This document shows positions 52,995-61,768 of a DNA stretch of 64,000 nucleotides, in pieces. Origin of the DNA: JALZHR01 sp036388475 (GTDB lineage: Bacteria > Acidobacteriota > Blastocatellia > Pyrinomonadales > Pyrinomonadaceae); contig DASVRT010000077.1 of the NCBI GenBank assembly GCA_036388475.1, forward strand, positions 51,280 through 115,279. Direction: 5' to 3'. The notes below the pieces were generated by a model that did no database searches, was not told where the DNA came from, and saw only the letters and a program-made list of their open reading frames with translations. Within the stretch, counting starts at the first letter, position 1; each line of letters starts with the position of its first letter. A program made the translations under genes and the position numbers.

Positions 52995-53540
52995 ATGAAT
53001 TTTTTCCCGAAAACTTCCATCCAAGCAAAATCAATCTGTTTTATATTATTGTCGGTCATTTTAATTTCCTGCGGCAATCAAACCGAATCGAATACGAACG
53101 GCAAAGCCAACTCAACAAACGCCGCCGACATTTTCAATAGCGAAAATTCCTCGACCTCAAACGACGACGTCGCCGCGCTCGGCAATCAGGTGCTTTTGCC
53201 GCTTGTTCCCGAAGAAGTCGCCTGGCGCGAAGAAAACGTGAAGAATTCCGAAGATAAAAAACTGACCGCCGTGATGAAATTTACCGAAGAAGACGCCAAA
53301 AATCTGGTCGCCCAAGCCGAGAAACATCGTCCGGCGGAAGCCGTCGAAATCGGCACGGAACAATGGTTTCCGGCGGAACTGATTGCGCAGTCGCAGCTTT
53401 CGGGAAACGAATCTTTGAAGGGCAACGCCTACGCTCCGACCGATTTTCTTCAGCTTCCGTACAAAACGGGAAAACTCGTTAAAATTGAAAGCTCAAATTA
53501 TTTTATTCTTGAGCTTTCAACGAATCAGAACGGAAATTAA
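52995..53540 (+). CDS. Lipoprotein of unknown function
   Basis: A hydrophobic signal ends in the lipobox LISC with Cys26, then an Asn/Ser/Thr-rich linker and a small domain (TAVMKFTEEDAKNLVAQAEKHRP). No family recognised. A TAAAAT box ends 6 nt before the ATG, so probably leaderless. Divergent from the ABC permease. Confidence 0.75.
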   Translation: MNFFPKTSIQAKSICFILLSVILISCGNQTESNTNGKANSTNAADIFNSENSSTSNDDVAALGNQVLLPLVPEEVAWREENVKNSEDKKLTAVMKFTEEDAKNLVAQAEKHRPAEAVEIGTEQWFPAELIAQSQLSGNESLKGNAYAPTDFLQLPYKTGKLVKIESSNYFILELSTNQNGN

Positions 53541-53592
53541 GAAATAAGGAATAACTTTTTCTTATCTTTCCGCATTCAGTTTCATTTTCTCT

Positions 53593-54951
53593 TTAAATCT
53601 CTTCGTAGCGTTTCAGCTTGCGGTAAAGCGTGGATAAATCAATGCCCAAAATGTTTGCCGCTTCCGTTTTATCCTCGCCGACGGAATTTAAAACTTCCAG
53701 AATATAACGCCTTTCCATTTCTTCGAGCGTCGGGCGAAAGCCTTCGGCGTCGCGCGTTTCGAAAGCGTTCAGCGAATGCGCGACGATTTTCGGCGGCAGA
53801 TTTTCGACGGTTATTTCTTCCGCGCCGGAGAGAATAAAGGCGCGCTCGACGGCGTTCTGCAATTCGCGAATATTGCCCTGCCAGTTGTAGTTCGCGAGCG
53901 CGGACATCGCTTCTTTGTTAATGGTTTTTTCCTGCGCGTTTTGCTCGCGGGCTATACGAGCGACGAAATGTTTCGCCAGCAGCGGAATATCTTCGCGCCG
54001 CTCGCGCAGCGGCGGCAGGTAAATTTCAATCACGTTCAGGCGATAAAAAAGGTCGTCGCGGAAGTTTCCCCTGGAAACTTCTTCTTCGAGATGGCGATTG
54101 GTGGCGGCGATAATCCGCGCGTCGAATTTAACGGAAAGGCTCGAACCGATTGGCGTGACCTCGTGTTCCTGCAAAGCGCGGAGCAACTTGACCTGCAAGG
54201 AGACGGGAATCTCGCCGATTTCGTCCAGAAAAAGCGTGCCGCCTTCCGCCGAGCGAAAAAGCCCTTTTTTGTCCGTTCGCGCGTCGGTAAACGCTCCCTT
54301 AGTATGTCCGAAAAGCTCCGATTCGAGCAGGCTTTCCGGCAGCGCGCCGCAGTTTATCGCGATAAAAGGCTTAGTCGCGCGCGGCGAATGATGATGAACG
54401 GCGCGGGCGACCAATTCTTTTCCCGTTCCCGATTCGCCCTGAATCAAAATATTGACGTTCGTCACGGAAACTTTTTCAATCAGTCTAAAAACCGATTGCA
54501 GGCTTTCGCTTGTTCCGATAATTTCGGAAAAGCTGAATTGCTTATCCAGCTCGCGGCGCAAAACGCGATTTTCTCTGAAAAGCTCGCGCTGGCGGACGGC
54601 GTTTTTGACCGTTTGCAGCAAATCCTCGTTGACGAACGGCTTGGTTATGTAATCATACGCGCCCTTGCGCAGAGCCGAGATTGCCGAATCGACCGACGAA
54701 TAGGCGGTCATAATAATAACCAGCGCGTCGGCGTCAACCGTTTTGATTTGGTCGAGCAGCGCCAAGCCGTCCATTCCGCGCATTTTTATATCGGTTAAAG
54801 TTAAAGCGATGTCTTCGGTCGTGAAAACTTCCAGCGCCGTCTCGGCGGAATCGGCGGAAAAAACCTTGTAGCCTTCCGTTTCGAGCAACTCGCGCAAAAT
54901 CGCGCGCATCAATTCTTCGTCTTCGACAATGAGAATGTTCGGCTGGTTCAT
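53593..54951 (-). CDS. NtrC-family sigma-54-dependent response regulator
   Basis: A three-domain activator: receiver with phospho-acceptor Asp54 (LTDIKM), AAA+ domain with GESGTGKE (Walker A), GAFTDA (contact loop with sigma-54, normally GAFTGA), FLDEIGEIP (Walker B), and a Fis-type HTH (TEAANILGIDLSTLYRKL). The Asp in GAFTDA is a variant seen in some family members and may alter sigma-54 contact. No sensor kinase is adjacent. The start is directly followed, upstream, by a heptamer foldback. Confidence 0.93.
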   Translation of the reverse strand: MNQPNILIVEDEELMRAILRELLETEGYKVFSADSAETALEVFTTEDIALTLTDIKMRGMDGLALLDQIKTVDADALVIIMTAYSSVDSAISALRKGAYDYITKPFVNEDLLQTVKNAVRQRELFRENRVLRRELDKQFSFSEIIGTSESLQSVFRLIEKVSVTNVNILIQGESGTGKELVARAVHHHSPRATKPFIAINCGALPESLLESELFGHTKGAFTDARTDKKGLFRSAEGGTLFLDEIGEIPVSLQVKLLRALQEHEVTPIGSSLSVKFDARIIAATNRHLEEEVSRGNFRDDLFYRLNVIEIYLPPLRERREDIPLLAKHFVARIAREQNAQEKTINKEAMSALANYNWQGNIRELQNAVERAFILSGAEEITVENLPPKIVAHSLNAFETRDAEGFRPTLEEMERRYILEVLNSVGEDKTEAANILGIDLSTLYRKLKRYEEI

Positions 54952-55028
54952 CTGATAAGTGATAAGTGATAAGTGATAAGTGATAGGGAAAAGCCTTCTT
55001 ATTACCTATCACTTATCACTTATCACTT
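54952..55028. repeat. Heptamer foldback repeat
   Basis: GATAAGT occurs four times in a row (from 54954) and the inverse ACTTATC three times at 54998-55026. It begins one nucleotide upstream of the ntrC-like start codon, so the transcript of that gene would begin with the hairpin. Confidence 0.85.
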
Positions 55029-55030
55029 TA

Positions 55031-55122
55031 GAAAAGCCGCAAAAAGCGGCAGGCTCAGAAAATCATTGAAACAAGGAAGGTATCAAGATTCTTGAAATTA
55101 CCCGCGCCTTTTGCGGCTTTCC
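55031..55122. repeat. Inverted repeat between ntrC-like gene and lptD
   Basis: AAAAGCCGCAAAA (55032) and the inverse TTTTGCGGCTTT (55110) lie on either side of a 60-nt loop with a smaller hairpin (GCCGC..GCGGC). No heptamer period. Confidence 0.5.
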
Positions 55123-55192
55123 TGATTCTAACACAAGACTTTTTTATTTGCCCTGTTCCGTGTTAGCATCGAATTAACTTCTCGGGTTAAAA

Positions 55193-57751
55193 ATGCGTTA
55201 CAAATCAGTTTTCAAAATTCCTCTTTCGATACTCTTGGCGTGTGTCTGCGCATCTTTTTGTCTCGCTCAAGACCCGAACCCGGTTGACCGGAAAGTCGCC
55301 AATCCGATAACCGATACTTCAAACATCAATCCGGTCGCGCCGGAACCGCTGACGACGCCGAAACCCGTCAAGAAAGATGATAATGGAAACGTGCGGCAGG
55401 AAGGCGGCGACGATGAAGTCGTCGTTTATTCCGACCGGCAGAGCGCCGAAGGCGAAAAGGGAAAGCGCGTCGTCGTCCACCAGGGAAACGTCGATGTGCG
55501 TTACGGGATTTATCGCCTTCAGGCGGATAAAATAACGCTTTTTGAGGCGACCGACCACCTGCTCGCCGAAGGCAACGTCGTTTTCGACAAGGGCGAAGAC
55601 GAGCGCATCACCGGCACGAAAGCCGAGTGGAATTACAAAACCAAGCTCGGTTATTTTATAGATTCGACCGGATTTACCAATCAAACCACCGACGGCACGA
55701 TTATTTATTTTACGGCGGACAGAGTCGAGCGAGTTTCCGAAACCGAAATCGTCGTCAAAAACGGGAAGTTTACCGCCTGCGAAGACGCCGTTCCGCGATG
55801 GAGCTTTACCGCCAAAGAAGCGAGCATCAAAACCAACGACCGCATCAAGCTCAAACAGCCGCAATTTCGCGTCCGCGACATTCCGGTTATTCCCTTGCCG
55901 TTCGCGACGATTCCGATTGAAAAGCGCGACCGTCAATCGGGCTTTTTAACGCCGACCGTCGGCTATTCGGCAAACAAGGGTTTTCGTCTTTCGACCGCTT
56001 ATTATCAAACTCTCGGGCGCAGCGCCGACGTGACTTTTCGCGCCGACATTTACAGCGCGCGCGGCGTCGGATTCGGTCTGGACGCGCGGACGCGCGCCAA
56101 TTCGCGCTCGTATTTCAATTTCGGCTTTTTCGCCGTCAAAGACCGCATTTTCGGCTCGAAAACCGACGAGAACGGAGCCCGAAAGCCCGACCAGGGCGGC
56201 TCGCTCTTTTACGCCGAAGGCGTTCATTATTTTCCCGCCGGCTGGACGGCGGCGGCGGATGTCCGTTTGACGTCGAATCTGGCTTTCCGGCAGGTTTTTT
56301 CGGATTCGATTCAGCAGGTGATTTCGCCGATTGAGGTCTCGAAAGCCTTTGTCAACAAAAGCTGGGGCAATTACACGCTGAATATTCTGGGCAGGTCGGA
56401 AGAAATCTCGATTCCGAACGTTTTCATCCGAACGCGCAATCTGCCGAGCGTCACGTTCGAAAAACGCCCTTCGCCGCTCAGCTTTCTCGACAGCGTTTAC
56501 TTTTCTTTCAAGACGACCGCCGAAGGCGTCTCGCGCCGCGAATCGGTCAACAATATAGAGCTTTATCGCCGGCAGACGGGAAATGACCCGATTAGCACGC
56601 CGCTGCTCGGTCAGCGCTTCGACATTTACCCGCAAATTTCGGTTCCGTTCAGCACGAAATATTTTAATTTCACGGCGACCGCCGGCATGCGCGTCACATA
56701 TTATTCCGATTCGCTCGACAATCTGCGCCGCGTCGTCAGCCGTGACGAAGTTCGCAAATACGGCGAGTTCGAATTCGACGTGCGCCCGGTCGCGCTCGCC
56801 AAAAATTATTACGGCGAAACGGACGCGTTTCGCTTTCGCCACACGATTGAGCCTTACCTGACGTATCGCTTAATCAAAGGCGTGGACAATTTCAACCGCA
56901 TCATTCGTTTCGATTACACCGACACGATAACCGACACCAACGAAATCGAATACGGCGTCATCAACCGCATTTTTACGCGCCGCTACGCGGAAGCCGTGAC
57001 CGAACAGGCGCAGAAGCTTCTGCGCGAAAAAGCGAACGGCGGCGGAAATGGAAACGGCAAGGAAACGGACGGAAAAAATCCGCTTTCGGTTCAGCCTTAC
57101 GAAATCTTCACGCTGACCGTGCGGCAAAAATATTTCTTCGACGAAACTTTCGGCGAGGCGCTGGTTCCCGGCAGGCGCAACCAAATCGCGCCGATAACGC
57201 AATTGACGTTTTACACCTTCGGCGGCACGCCGCGCCGTTTCTCGCCGCTCAGCATCGACGGCACGTATCGCCCGCAAAAAACGGTTTTCGTGAATACCCG
57301 GATGGACGTCGGCGTCCGGAACGACGGGCTCCGCGCCATCAGCGCGACGGTCGGTTACGACACGCCGCTTCTGAAAGTCTTCCAGACGTTTTACTACACG
57401 CGCGCCGTGACGCTGATGCCGTCGCTGCAACAGGTTTATAACACGGACAAGGAAGCCGGAACTTTGCGCGGCTCGCAGTGGAATCCTTCAATCTTTATGG
57501 GCGACCGCGACAAAGGCTGGTTCGGCGGCACGTCGCTGTTCTTCGACTTCCAGAATTCGCGCGAGCGCCGCTCGACGCCGCTCATCAGCTCGCTTTATAC
57601 ATTGGGTTACGCTTCGGACTGCTGCTCGGTCGCCGTCCAGGCATTCACTTATAATGTCGGCGTCCGCCGCGAAAATCGTTACGTGTTCAGCTTCCGCCTG
57701 AAAGGCATCGGCACCTTCGGCACGGAACAATTCGGGCAGGGCTTGCGCTAA
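55193..57751 (+). CDS. lptD: LPS-assembly protein LptD
   Basis: LptD is the outer-membrane barrel that inserts lipopolysaccharide, with LptE. A signal peptide ends about residue 25 (FCLAQD). An OstA/LptA-like jellyroll domain (VVVHQGNVDVRYGIYRLQADKITLF, AEGNVVFDKGEDERITG) spans roughly residues 75-200, then the barrel begins with IPVIPLPFATIPIEKRDRQSGFLTPTVGYSANKGF. Length 852. The barrel ends in YVFSFRLKGIGTFG, an alternating beta-strand. With lpxC it shows a true LPS outer membrane. Confidence 0.92.
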   Translation: MRYKSVFKIPLSILLACVCASFCLAQDPNPVDRKVANPITDTSNINPVAPEPLTTPKPVKKDDNGNVRQEGGDDEVVVYSDRQSAEGEKGKRVVVHQGNVDVRYGIYRLQADKITLFEATDHLLAEGNVVFDKGEDERITGTKAEWNYKTKLGYFIDSTGFTNQTTDGTIIYFTADRVERVSETEIVVKNGKFTACEDAVPRWSFTAKEASIKTNDRIKLKQPQFRVRDIPVIPLPFATIPIEKRDRQSGFLTPTVGYSANKGFRLSTAYYQTLGRSADVTFRADIYSARGVGFGLDARTRANSRSYFNFGFFAVKDRIFGSKTDENGARKPDQGGSLFYAEGVHYFPAGWTAAADVRLTSNLAFRQVFSDSIQQVISPIEVSKAFVNKSWGNYTLNILGRSEEISIPNVFIRTRNLPSVTFEKRPSPLSFLDSVYFSFKTTAEGVSRRESVNNIELYRRQTGNDPISTPLLGQRFDIYPQISVPFSTKYFNFTATAGMRVTYYSDSLDNLRRVVSRDEVRKYGEFEFDVRPVALAKNYYGETDAFRFRHTIEPYLTYRLIKGVDNFNRIIRFDYTDTITDTNEIEYGVINRIFTRRYAEAVTEQAQKLLREKANGGGNGNGKETDGKNPLSVQPYEIFTLTVRQKYFFDETFGEALVPGRRNQIAPITQLTFYTFGGTPRRFSPLSIDGTYRPQKTVFVNTRMDVGVRNDGLRAISATVGYDTPLLKVFQTFYYTRAVTLMPSLQQVYNTDKEAGTLRGSQWNPSIFMGDRDKGWFGGTSLFFDFQNSRERRSTPLISSLYTLGYASDCCSVAVQAFTYNVGVRRENRYVFSFRLKGIGTFGTEQFGQGLR

Positions 57752-57841
57752 AAACAATTATAATTTTTCACTCCGTTATACGATTTCAACCAAAAGTCTC
57801 CGCACGTCAACTGCGCGGCAGTAATTGTCGCCGTCAAATCC

Positions 57842-57879
57842 AAAAAGAAAAAGGATAAGCAAATAATTTCGCTTATCCT
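57842..57879 (-). terminator. Putative intrinsic terminator
   Basis: On the minus strand GGATAAGC and GCTTATCC form an 8-bp stem, followed by a T-rich run (TTTTTCTTTTT). It lies about 30 nt after the small frame at 57908. Confidence 0.7.
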
Positions 57880-57907
57880 GAAAATTTGATTGTGATTTCC
57901 GTTTTTA

Positions 57908-58045
57908 TCAACCGGCTTTTCTCGCGGCTGCTTCGTCAGTTTTAAAATTACGGCGTCGGCGCCGTTTTCGGCTCCGGTTTTTGCGTTCCGATTTGCGCGT
58001 GCCGCCCGCCGTCTCGTATTCGCTGCCGTCAAAACCATATTTCAC
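57908..58045 (-). CDS. Putative small basic protein (45 aa)
   Basis: A short frame starting GTG (58045) and ending TGA (57908). The product VKYGFDGSEYETAGG... runs into an Arg/Lys-rich stretch (SRKRRRRRNFKTDEAAARKAG) that could bind nucleic acid. AAAGG lies about 10 nt upstream and an intrinsic terminator follows on the same strand. No homology is claimed. The rest of 57752-58164 holds only two hairpins. Confidence 0.4.
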   Translation of the reverse strand: MKYGFDGSEYETAGGTRKSERKNRSRKRRRRRNFKTDEAAARKAG

Positions 58046-58093
58046 GCAGACAGCCTTTAGCAGACTAAAAATAAAATGAAAACGCGAATAAAT

Positions 58094-58138
58094 AGCCGGG
58101 CGATTCTTAAATTTTTAAGAATCGCCCGGCTTTTTATT
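58094..58138. terminator. Bidirectional terminator
   Basis: AGCCGGGCGATTCTTAAA and its inverse form an 18-bp stem, followed by TTTTTATT on the plus strand. It ends the repeat-rich secreted protein gene (minus) and would block read-through from lptD. Confidence 0.85.
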
Positions 58139-58164
58139 AAAATCCGGTTAAATTGATTTTAATA

Positions 58165-61100
58165 TTAAGGTAGATGAGCTGACGGAACGGCTTTATCGCC
58201 GTTTTGTCCGAATTGGGCGGCGATGAATTGGCTGTTGGTGCTGTTGATGCGATACCAACTGCCGTTTGACGGGCGGAAGACGGAAATGTCCGCTTTGCCG
58301 TCGCCGTCGTAATCGCCGGCGGTCGGAGAATCGCCGGCGGCACCGAATTGGATTCCCGTGAATGAATCGTTCGAGCTGTTCAGGCGATACCAAGTGCCCG
58401 TTGACGGGCGAAAAACGTTGATGTCGGCTTTACCGTCGCCGTCGAAATCAGCGGGCGTCGGCAAGTCTTCGCTGACGCCGAACTGGACGCCGATGAATTG
58501 TCCGTTCGAGCTGTTCAGGCGATACCAGCTTCCCGCCGAAGGACGGTAAACGTTGATGTCGGCTCTGCCGTCGCCGTCGAAATCAGCCGGCACGGGAATG
58601 TCGCCGTTGGTTCCGAATTGCACGCCGGTAAACCCGTTGGTGCTTTGCAGTAAATACCAGGTGCCGTCGGACGGTCGGAAAACCGCTAAATCGGCTTTGC
58701 CGTCGCCGTCGTAATCAGCCGGACGCGGCAAATCGCCGGTCGCGCCGAACTGCACCGCAGTAAATCCGGCTTGCGAGCGCAGCAGATACCAAACGCCGTC
58801 GCGGAAAACGCCGAAATCGGTTTTGCCATCGCCGTCGTAATCGGCGGGCGCGATTTTGTCCGTTCCTAAACCGAACTGCACGGCGTTAAATCCCGACTGT
58901 GATTGATTCAGATACCAGACGCCGTCCGCCGGGCGGTAGACGGAAATGTCGGTTTTATTGTCGCCGTCAAAATCAAACAAGGCTCTTTGAGCCGCGGCGA
59001 CTTCACCGCCGAGATAACGCACGAGCGTGAAATCATCGTTCGCGCCGTTGCTGCTGTAACCGGCGGCAACGATTTTTCCATCCGGTTGCAGCAGCACGGC
59101 GTAATATCCGTCGTCGAGGTCGCCGTTGGGAGTAATTACTATGCCGCCGTGGAAAGAACTGTCAAATGAGCCGTCGGGTTTGAGCCTGACCACGGCGCTG
59201 TTGCGGTCGGTTCCGCTGGTCACGATGCCGGCTAAAATCAATTTACCGTTCGGCTGGAGAACTGCGTCCTTCAATTCGGTGGAGCTGTTGGTTCCCTGAA
59301 TCACGACTTTACCGTCACCGTCAAAAGAAGCGTCGAGCGAGCCGTCGATATTATATCTGGCGAGCGCGGAGCGGTTATCGCTGGTGCCCGCCGCTACGAT
59401 TTTACCGTCGCTTTGAATTAATACGACGTTTGCGCTGTCGAAACTGCCGAACGATGTGAAAACCGTGCCGGTGCCGCCGAAGCTCGCGTCCGGCGTGCCG
59501 TTCGGGTTATAGCGGCAGACGAAAAAAGATTGGTTGTTTGTGTTTTCAATCCGGCTGTAACCGGCACCGACAATTTTTCCGTCCGGTTGCAGGGCGAGCG
59601 AATTAATCGTGCTCTGACGGTTCGCAATAATAGTGATGACCTTTCCGCCGTTTCCGAAAGCGGTGTCCAGCGTGCCGTCAGCGTTTAATCTGACGAGCGA
59701 CGCGCCGCTGCCTTCGGGAGTAGTGCTGCCGCCGCCGACGATAATTTTTCCGTCCGGCTGCAACGCCATCGCAAAAGAAACATCGACGTTGGCAATGGTG
59801 CTCAACTGTATAGTCGCGATTCCCATCGCGCCGAAAGAATTATCGAGCGCGCCGTCGGAATTGTATCTGATGATTTTATAGAAGCCGCCGAAAGTCCAGG
59901 CGGTCACGAGAATTTTGCCGTCGGGCTGGACTAGCACTTCGTTGGCGAAACCGTGAAAATCCGTGAAAGGCGTCACCACCGCGCCTTGCTCTCCGAAAGT
60001 CGTATCAATCGAGCCGTTGGAATTAAATCTCGCCACGGTCACGACTGCCCGCGCACCGTCGAAACCGTAACCGGCGGCGACGATTTTTCCGTCCGCTTGC
60101 AGCGCCGTATCGTAGACGATATCCACCGAGTTGGCAAGTTCGATAACGGCAATCCCGTCGGCATCGAAAGAATTATCGAGCGCGCCGTTCGGGTTATAGC
60201 GGGTCAAACTGATGTCCGATTCGTTGATAAGCCCGCTGGTTCCGACCAGAACGATTTTCCCGTCCGGTTGGATGAGCGCCCCGTTGGCGCGATTAAAAGC
60301 GTCCGCGACGTGAGTTGTCACCTTGCCGTCGCCGTCGAAAGAATTATCGAGCGCGCCGTCCGTGTTGTATCTGACAGCTAAAAAATCAAAAACGCCATTC
60401 GTCGAAATCGAAGTTTGCCCGACGACGACGATTTTTTCGTCGGATTGAATTTCCACGTCGGTTAGAACATCGTCGCCGATATTGGTCGTGACGATGCCGT
60501 CCATATCAAAAGAATTATCGAGCGCGCCGTCCGTGTTATATCTGACGACCGCCGCATCGCGGGTCGTGCTGCTGGAATTGCTGATGCCGGCGGCGACGAT
60601 TTTACCGTCTGATTGCAGGCTGATCGCCGCCAGAAAACTGTTGGTGGCGCCGAGCCGGGTCGTCAGTTTACCGTCGCCGTCAAAGCTGTTATCGAGCGCG
60701 CCGTCGGCATTTAAGCGCGCCAGCGCGAAATCGGCGAGGCTGCTCAGATTCAAGCGAGTCGTGCCGCCGAGCACGATTTTACCGTCCGTTTGAATTACGA
60801 CGGCGTTGGCTCTGTTTCCGCTTTCGTTTATGTTTACAAACGCTTTTCCGTCGCCGTCAAAGCTGTTGTCGAGCGAGCCGTTCGGGTTATATCTGGCGGC
60901 GGCGAATGACTGCGGCGAGCCTGTCGAACTGAGATAAGAATAACCGGCGGCGACGATTTTTCCGTCCGCTTGCAGCGCCATTGAATTAATCGTTCCCTGG
61001 AGTCCGTTCTCAAAAGGCGTCACCACAATTCCGCCGCTCCCGAATGAATTGTCAGCTGAGCCGTCGCCGTTGAATCTGACCAGTAAAAAGGCGCTTCTAA

Positions 61101-61533
61101 AATTGCCCGGCTCAAATTCGGCAAAGATAAAACCGCCGACGACAATCTTTCCGTCCGGCTGGACGATGACCGCATTGGCGCGGCTGAGCGCGCGCAGGCG
61201 CTTGACCGCTTTTCCGCTGACGCCGAATGAAGTGTCGAGCGAGCCGTCGGGATTTACTCTGGAAACAATATAACTAGCCGCCATAGTGCCGAACTCGTAA
61301 TCGCCCGCGCTGTCGCCGGCAATGACGATTTTCCCGTCCGCCTGCCGGGCGGTCGCCCAGGCGCGGTCAAAAGAAATTCTGCCGACCGGAGCAACGGCTT
61401 TCCCGCCGCTTCCGAAGCTGACGTCCAAATCGCCGGGCGCTGCCGCCGTCGTATTAACGAAGAGAAGGGCTAAAAATAAGAAAGAAAAAATTGTTGTAAT
61501 TGATTTTTGAAAGCCGCGTTTAAATATAAACAT
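58165..61533 (-). CDS. Large secreted protein with delta-60 and FG-GAP/VCBS-type repeats
   Basis: A signal peptide covers the first 33 or so residues (SFLFLALLFVNTTAAAPG). About 14 delta-60 repeats follow, each with a core like LQPDGKIVAAGY and spaced about 55-60 residues. The last 300 residues have six FG-GAP-like units of the form DYDGDGKADISVFRP...WY with Asp-rich calcium-binding loops. Secreted or cell-surface with two beta-propeller-like parts is the expectation; no enzymatic motif was seen. The leader contains a small hairpin (GGCAATC...GATTGCC). Expressed alone between two strong terminators. Confidence 0.85.
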   Translation of the reverse strand: MFIFKRGFQKSITTIFSFLFLALLFVNTTAAAPGDLDVSFGSGGKAVAPVGRISFDRAWATARQADGKIVIAGDSAGDYEFGTMAASYIVSRVNPDGSLDTSFGVSGKAVKRLRALSRANAVIVQPDGKIVVGGFIFAEFEPGNFRSAFLLVRFNGDGSADNSFGSGGIVVTPFENGLQGTINSMALQADGKIVAAGYSYLSSTGSPQSFAAARYNPNGSLDNSFDGDGKAFVNINESGNRANAVVIQTDGKIVLGGTTRLNLSSLADFALARLNADGALDNSFDGDGKLTTRLGATNSFLAAISLQSDGKIVAAGISNSSSTTRDAAVVRYNTDGALDNSFDMDGIVTTNIGDDVLTDVEIQSDEKIVVVGQTSISTNGVFDFLAVRYNTDGALDNSFDGDGKVTTHVADAFNRANGALIQPDGKIVLVGTSGLINESDISLTRYNPNGALDNSFDADGIAVIELANSVDIVYDTALQADGKIVAAGYGFDGARAVVTVARFNSNGSIDTTFGEQGAVVTPFTDFHGFANEVLVQPDGKILVTAWTFGGFYKIIRYNSDGALDNSFGAMGIATIQLSTIANVDVSFAMALQPDGKIIVGGGSTTPEGSGASLVRLNADGTLDTAFGNGGKVITIIANRQSTINSLALQPDGKIVGAGYSRIENTNNQSFFVCRYNPNGTPDASFGGTGTVFTSFGSFDSANVVLIQSDGKIVAAGTSDNRSALARYNIDGSLDASFDGDGKVVIQGTNSSTELKDAVLQPNGKLILAGIVTSGTDRNSAVVRLKPDGSFDSSFHGGIVITPNGDLDDGYYAVLLQPDGKIVAAGYSSNGANDDFTLVRYLGGEVAAAQRALFDFDGDNKTDISVYRPADGVWYLNQSQSGFNAVQFGLGTDKIAPADYDGDGKTDFGVFRDGVWYLLRSQAGFTAVQFGATGDLPRPADYDGDGKADLAVFRPSDGTWYLLQSTNGFTGVQFGTNGDIPVPADFDGDGRADINVYRPSAGSWYRLNSSNGQFIGVQFGVSEDLPTPADFDGDGKADINVFRPSTGTWYRLNSSNDSFTGIQFGAAGDSPTAGDYDGDGKADISVFRPSNGSWYRINSTNSQFIAAQFGQNGDKAVPSAHLP

Positions 61534-61687
61534 AATTTGTTTTTCTCAAGAGGAAGCTTTAGAGATTTAGATAAATTTATTCCGTCCGGTTGCGGAGATG
61601 AAATTTTAAAGATAGAAGGCAATCCGGTATGATTGCCTTTAACAGTAAATAAGTTGCCTTAATATATAAATAAGTTCAGTGTTTGAA

Positions 61688-61752
61688 GCAAAAAGCGAAA
61701 AACAGTTTAAGGCTCAAACGGAGGCTTTCTTAAACTGTTTTTCGCTTTTTGC
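61688..61752. terminator. Perfect 24-bp inverted repeat, likely terminator
   Basis: The arms 61688-61711 and 61729-61752 are exact inverse complements of 24 bp with a 17-nt loop. The arms are rich in A and T (GCAAAAAGCG...). It lies just after the aminotransferase stop and before the promoter region of the repeat-protein gene. Confidence 0.85.
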
Positions 61753-61768
61753 AAACCAGCGGTGACGC

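Noticed and set aside
57748..58038. A 96-residue frame on the minus strand after lptD
   Set aside because: It runs through a terminator hairpin and into the lptD stop region; the 45-codon frame at 57908 is better placed.
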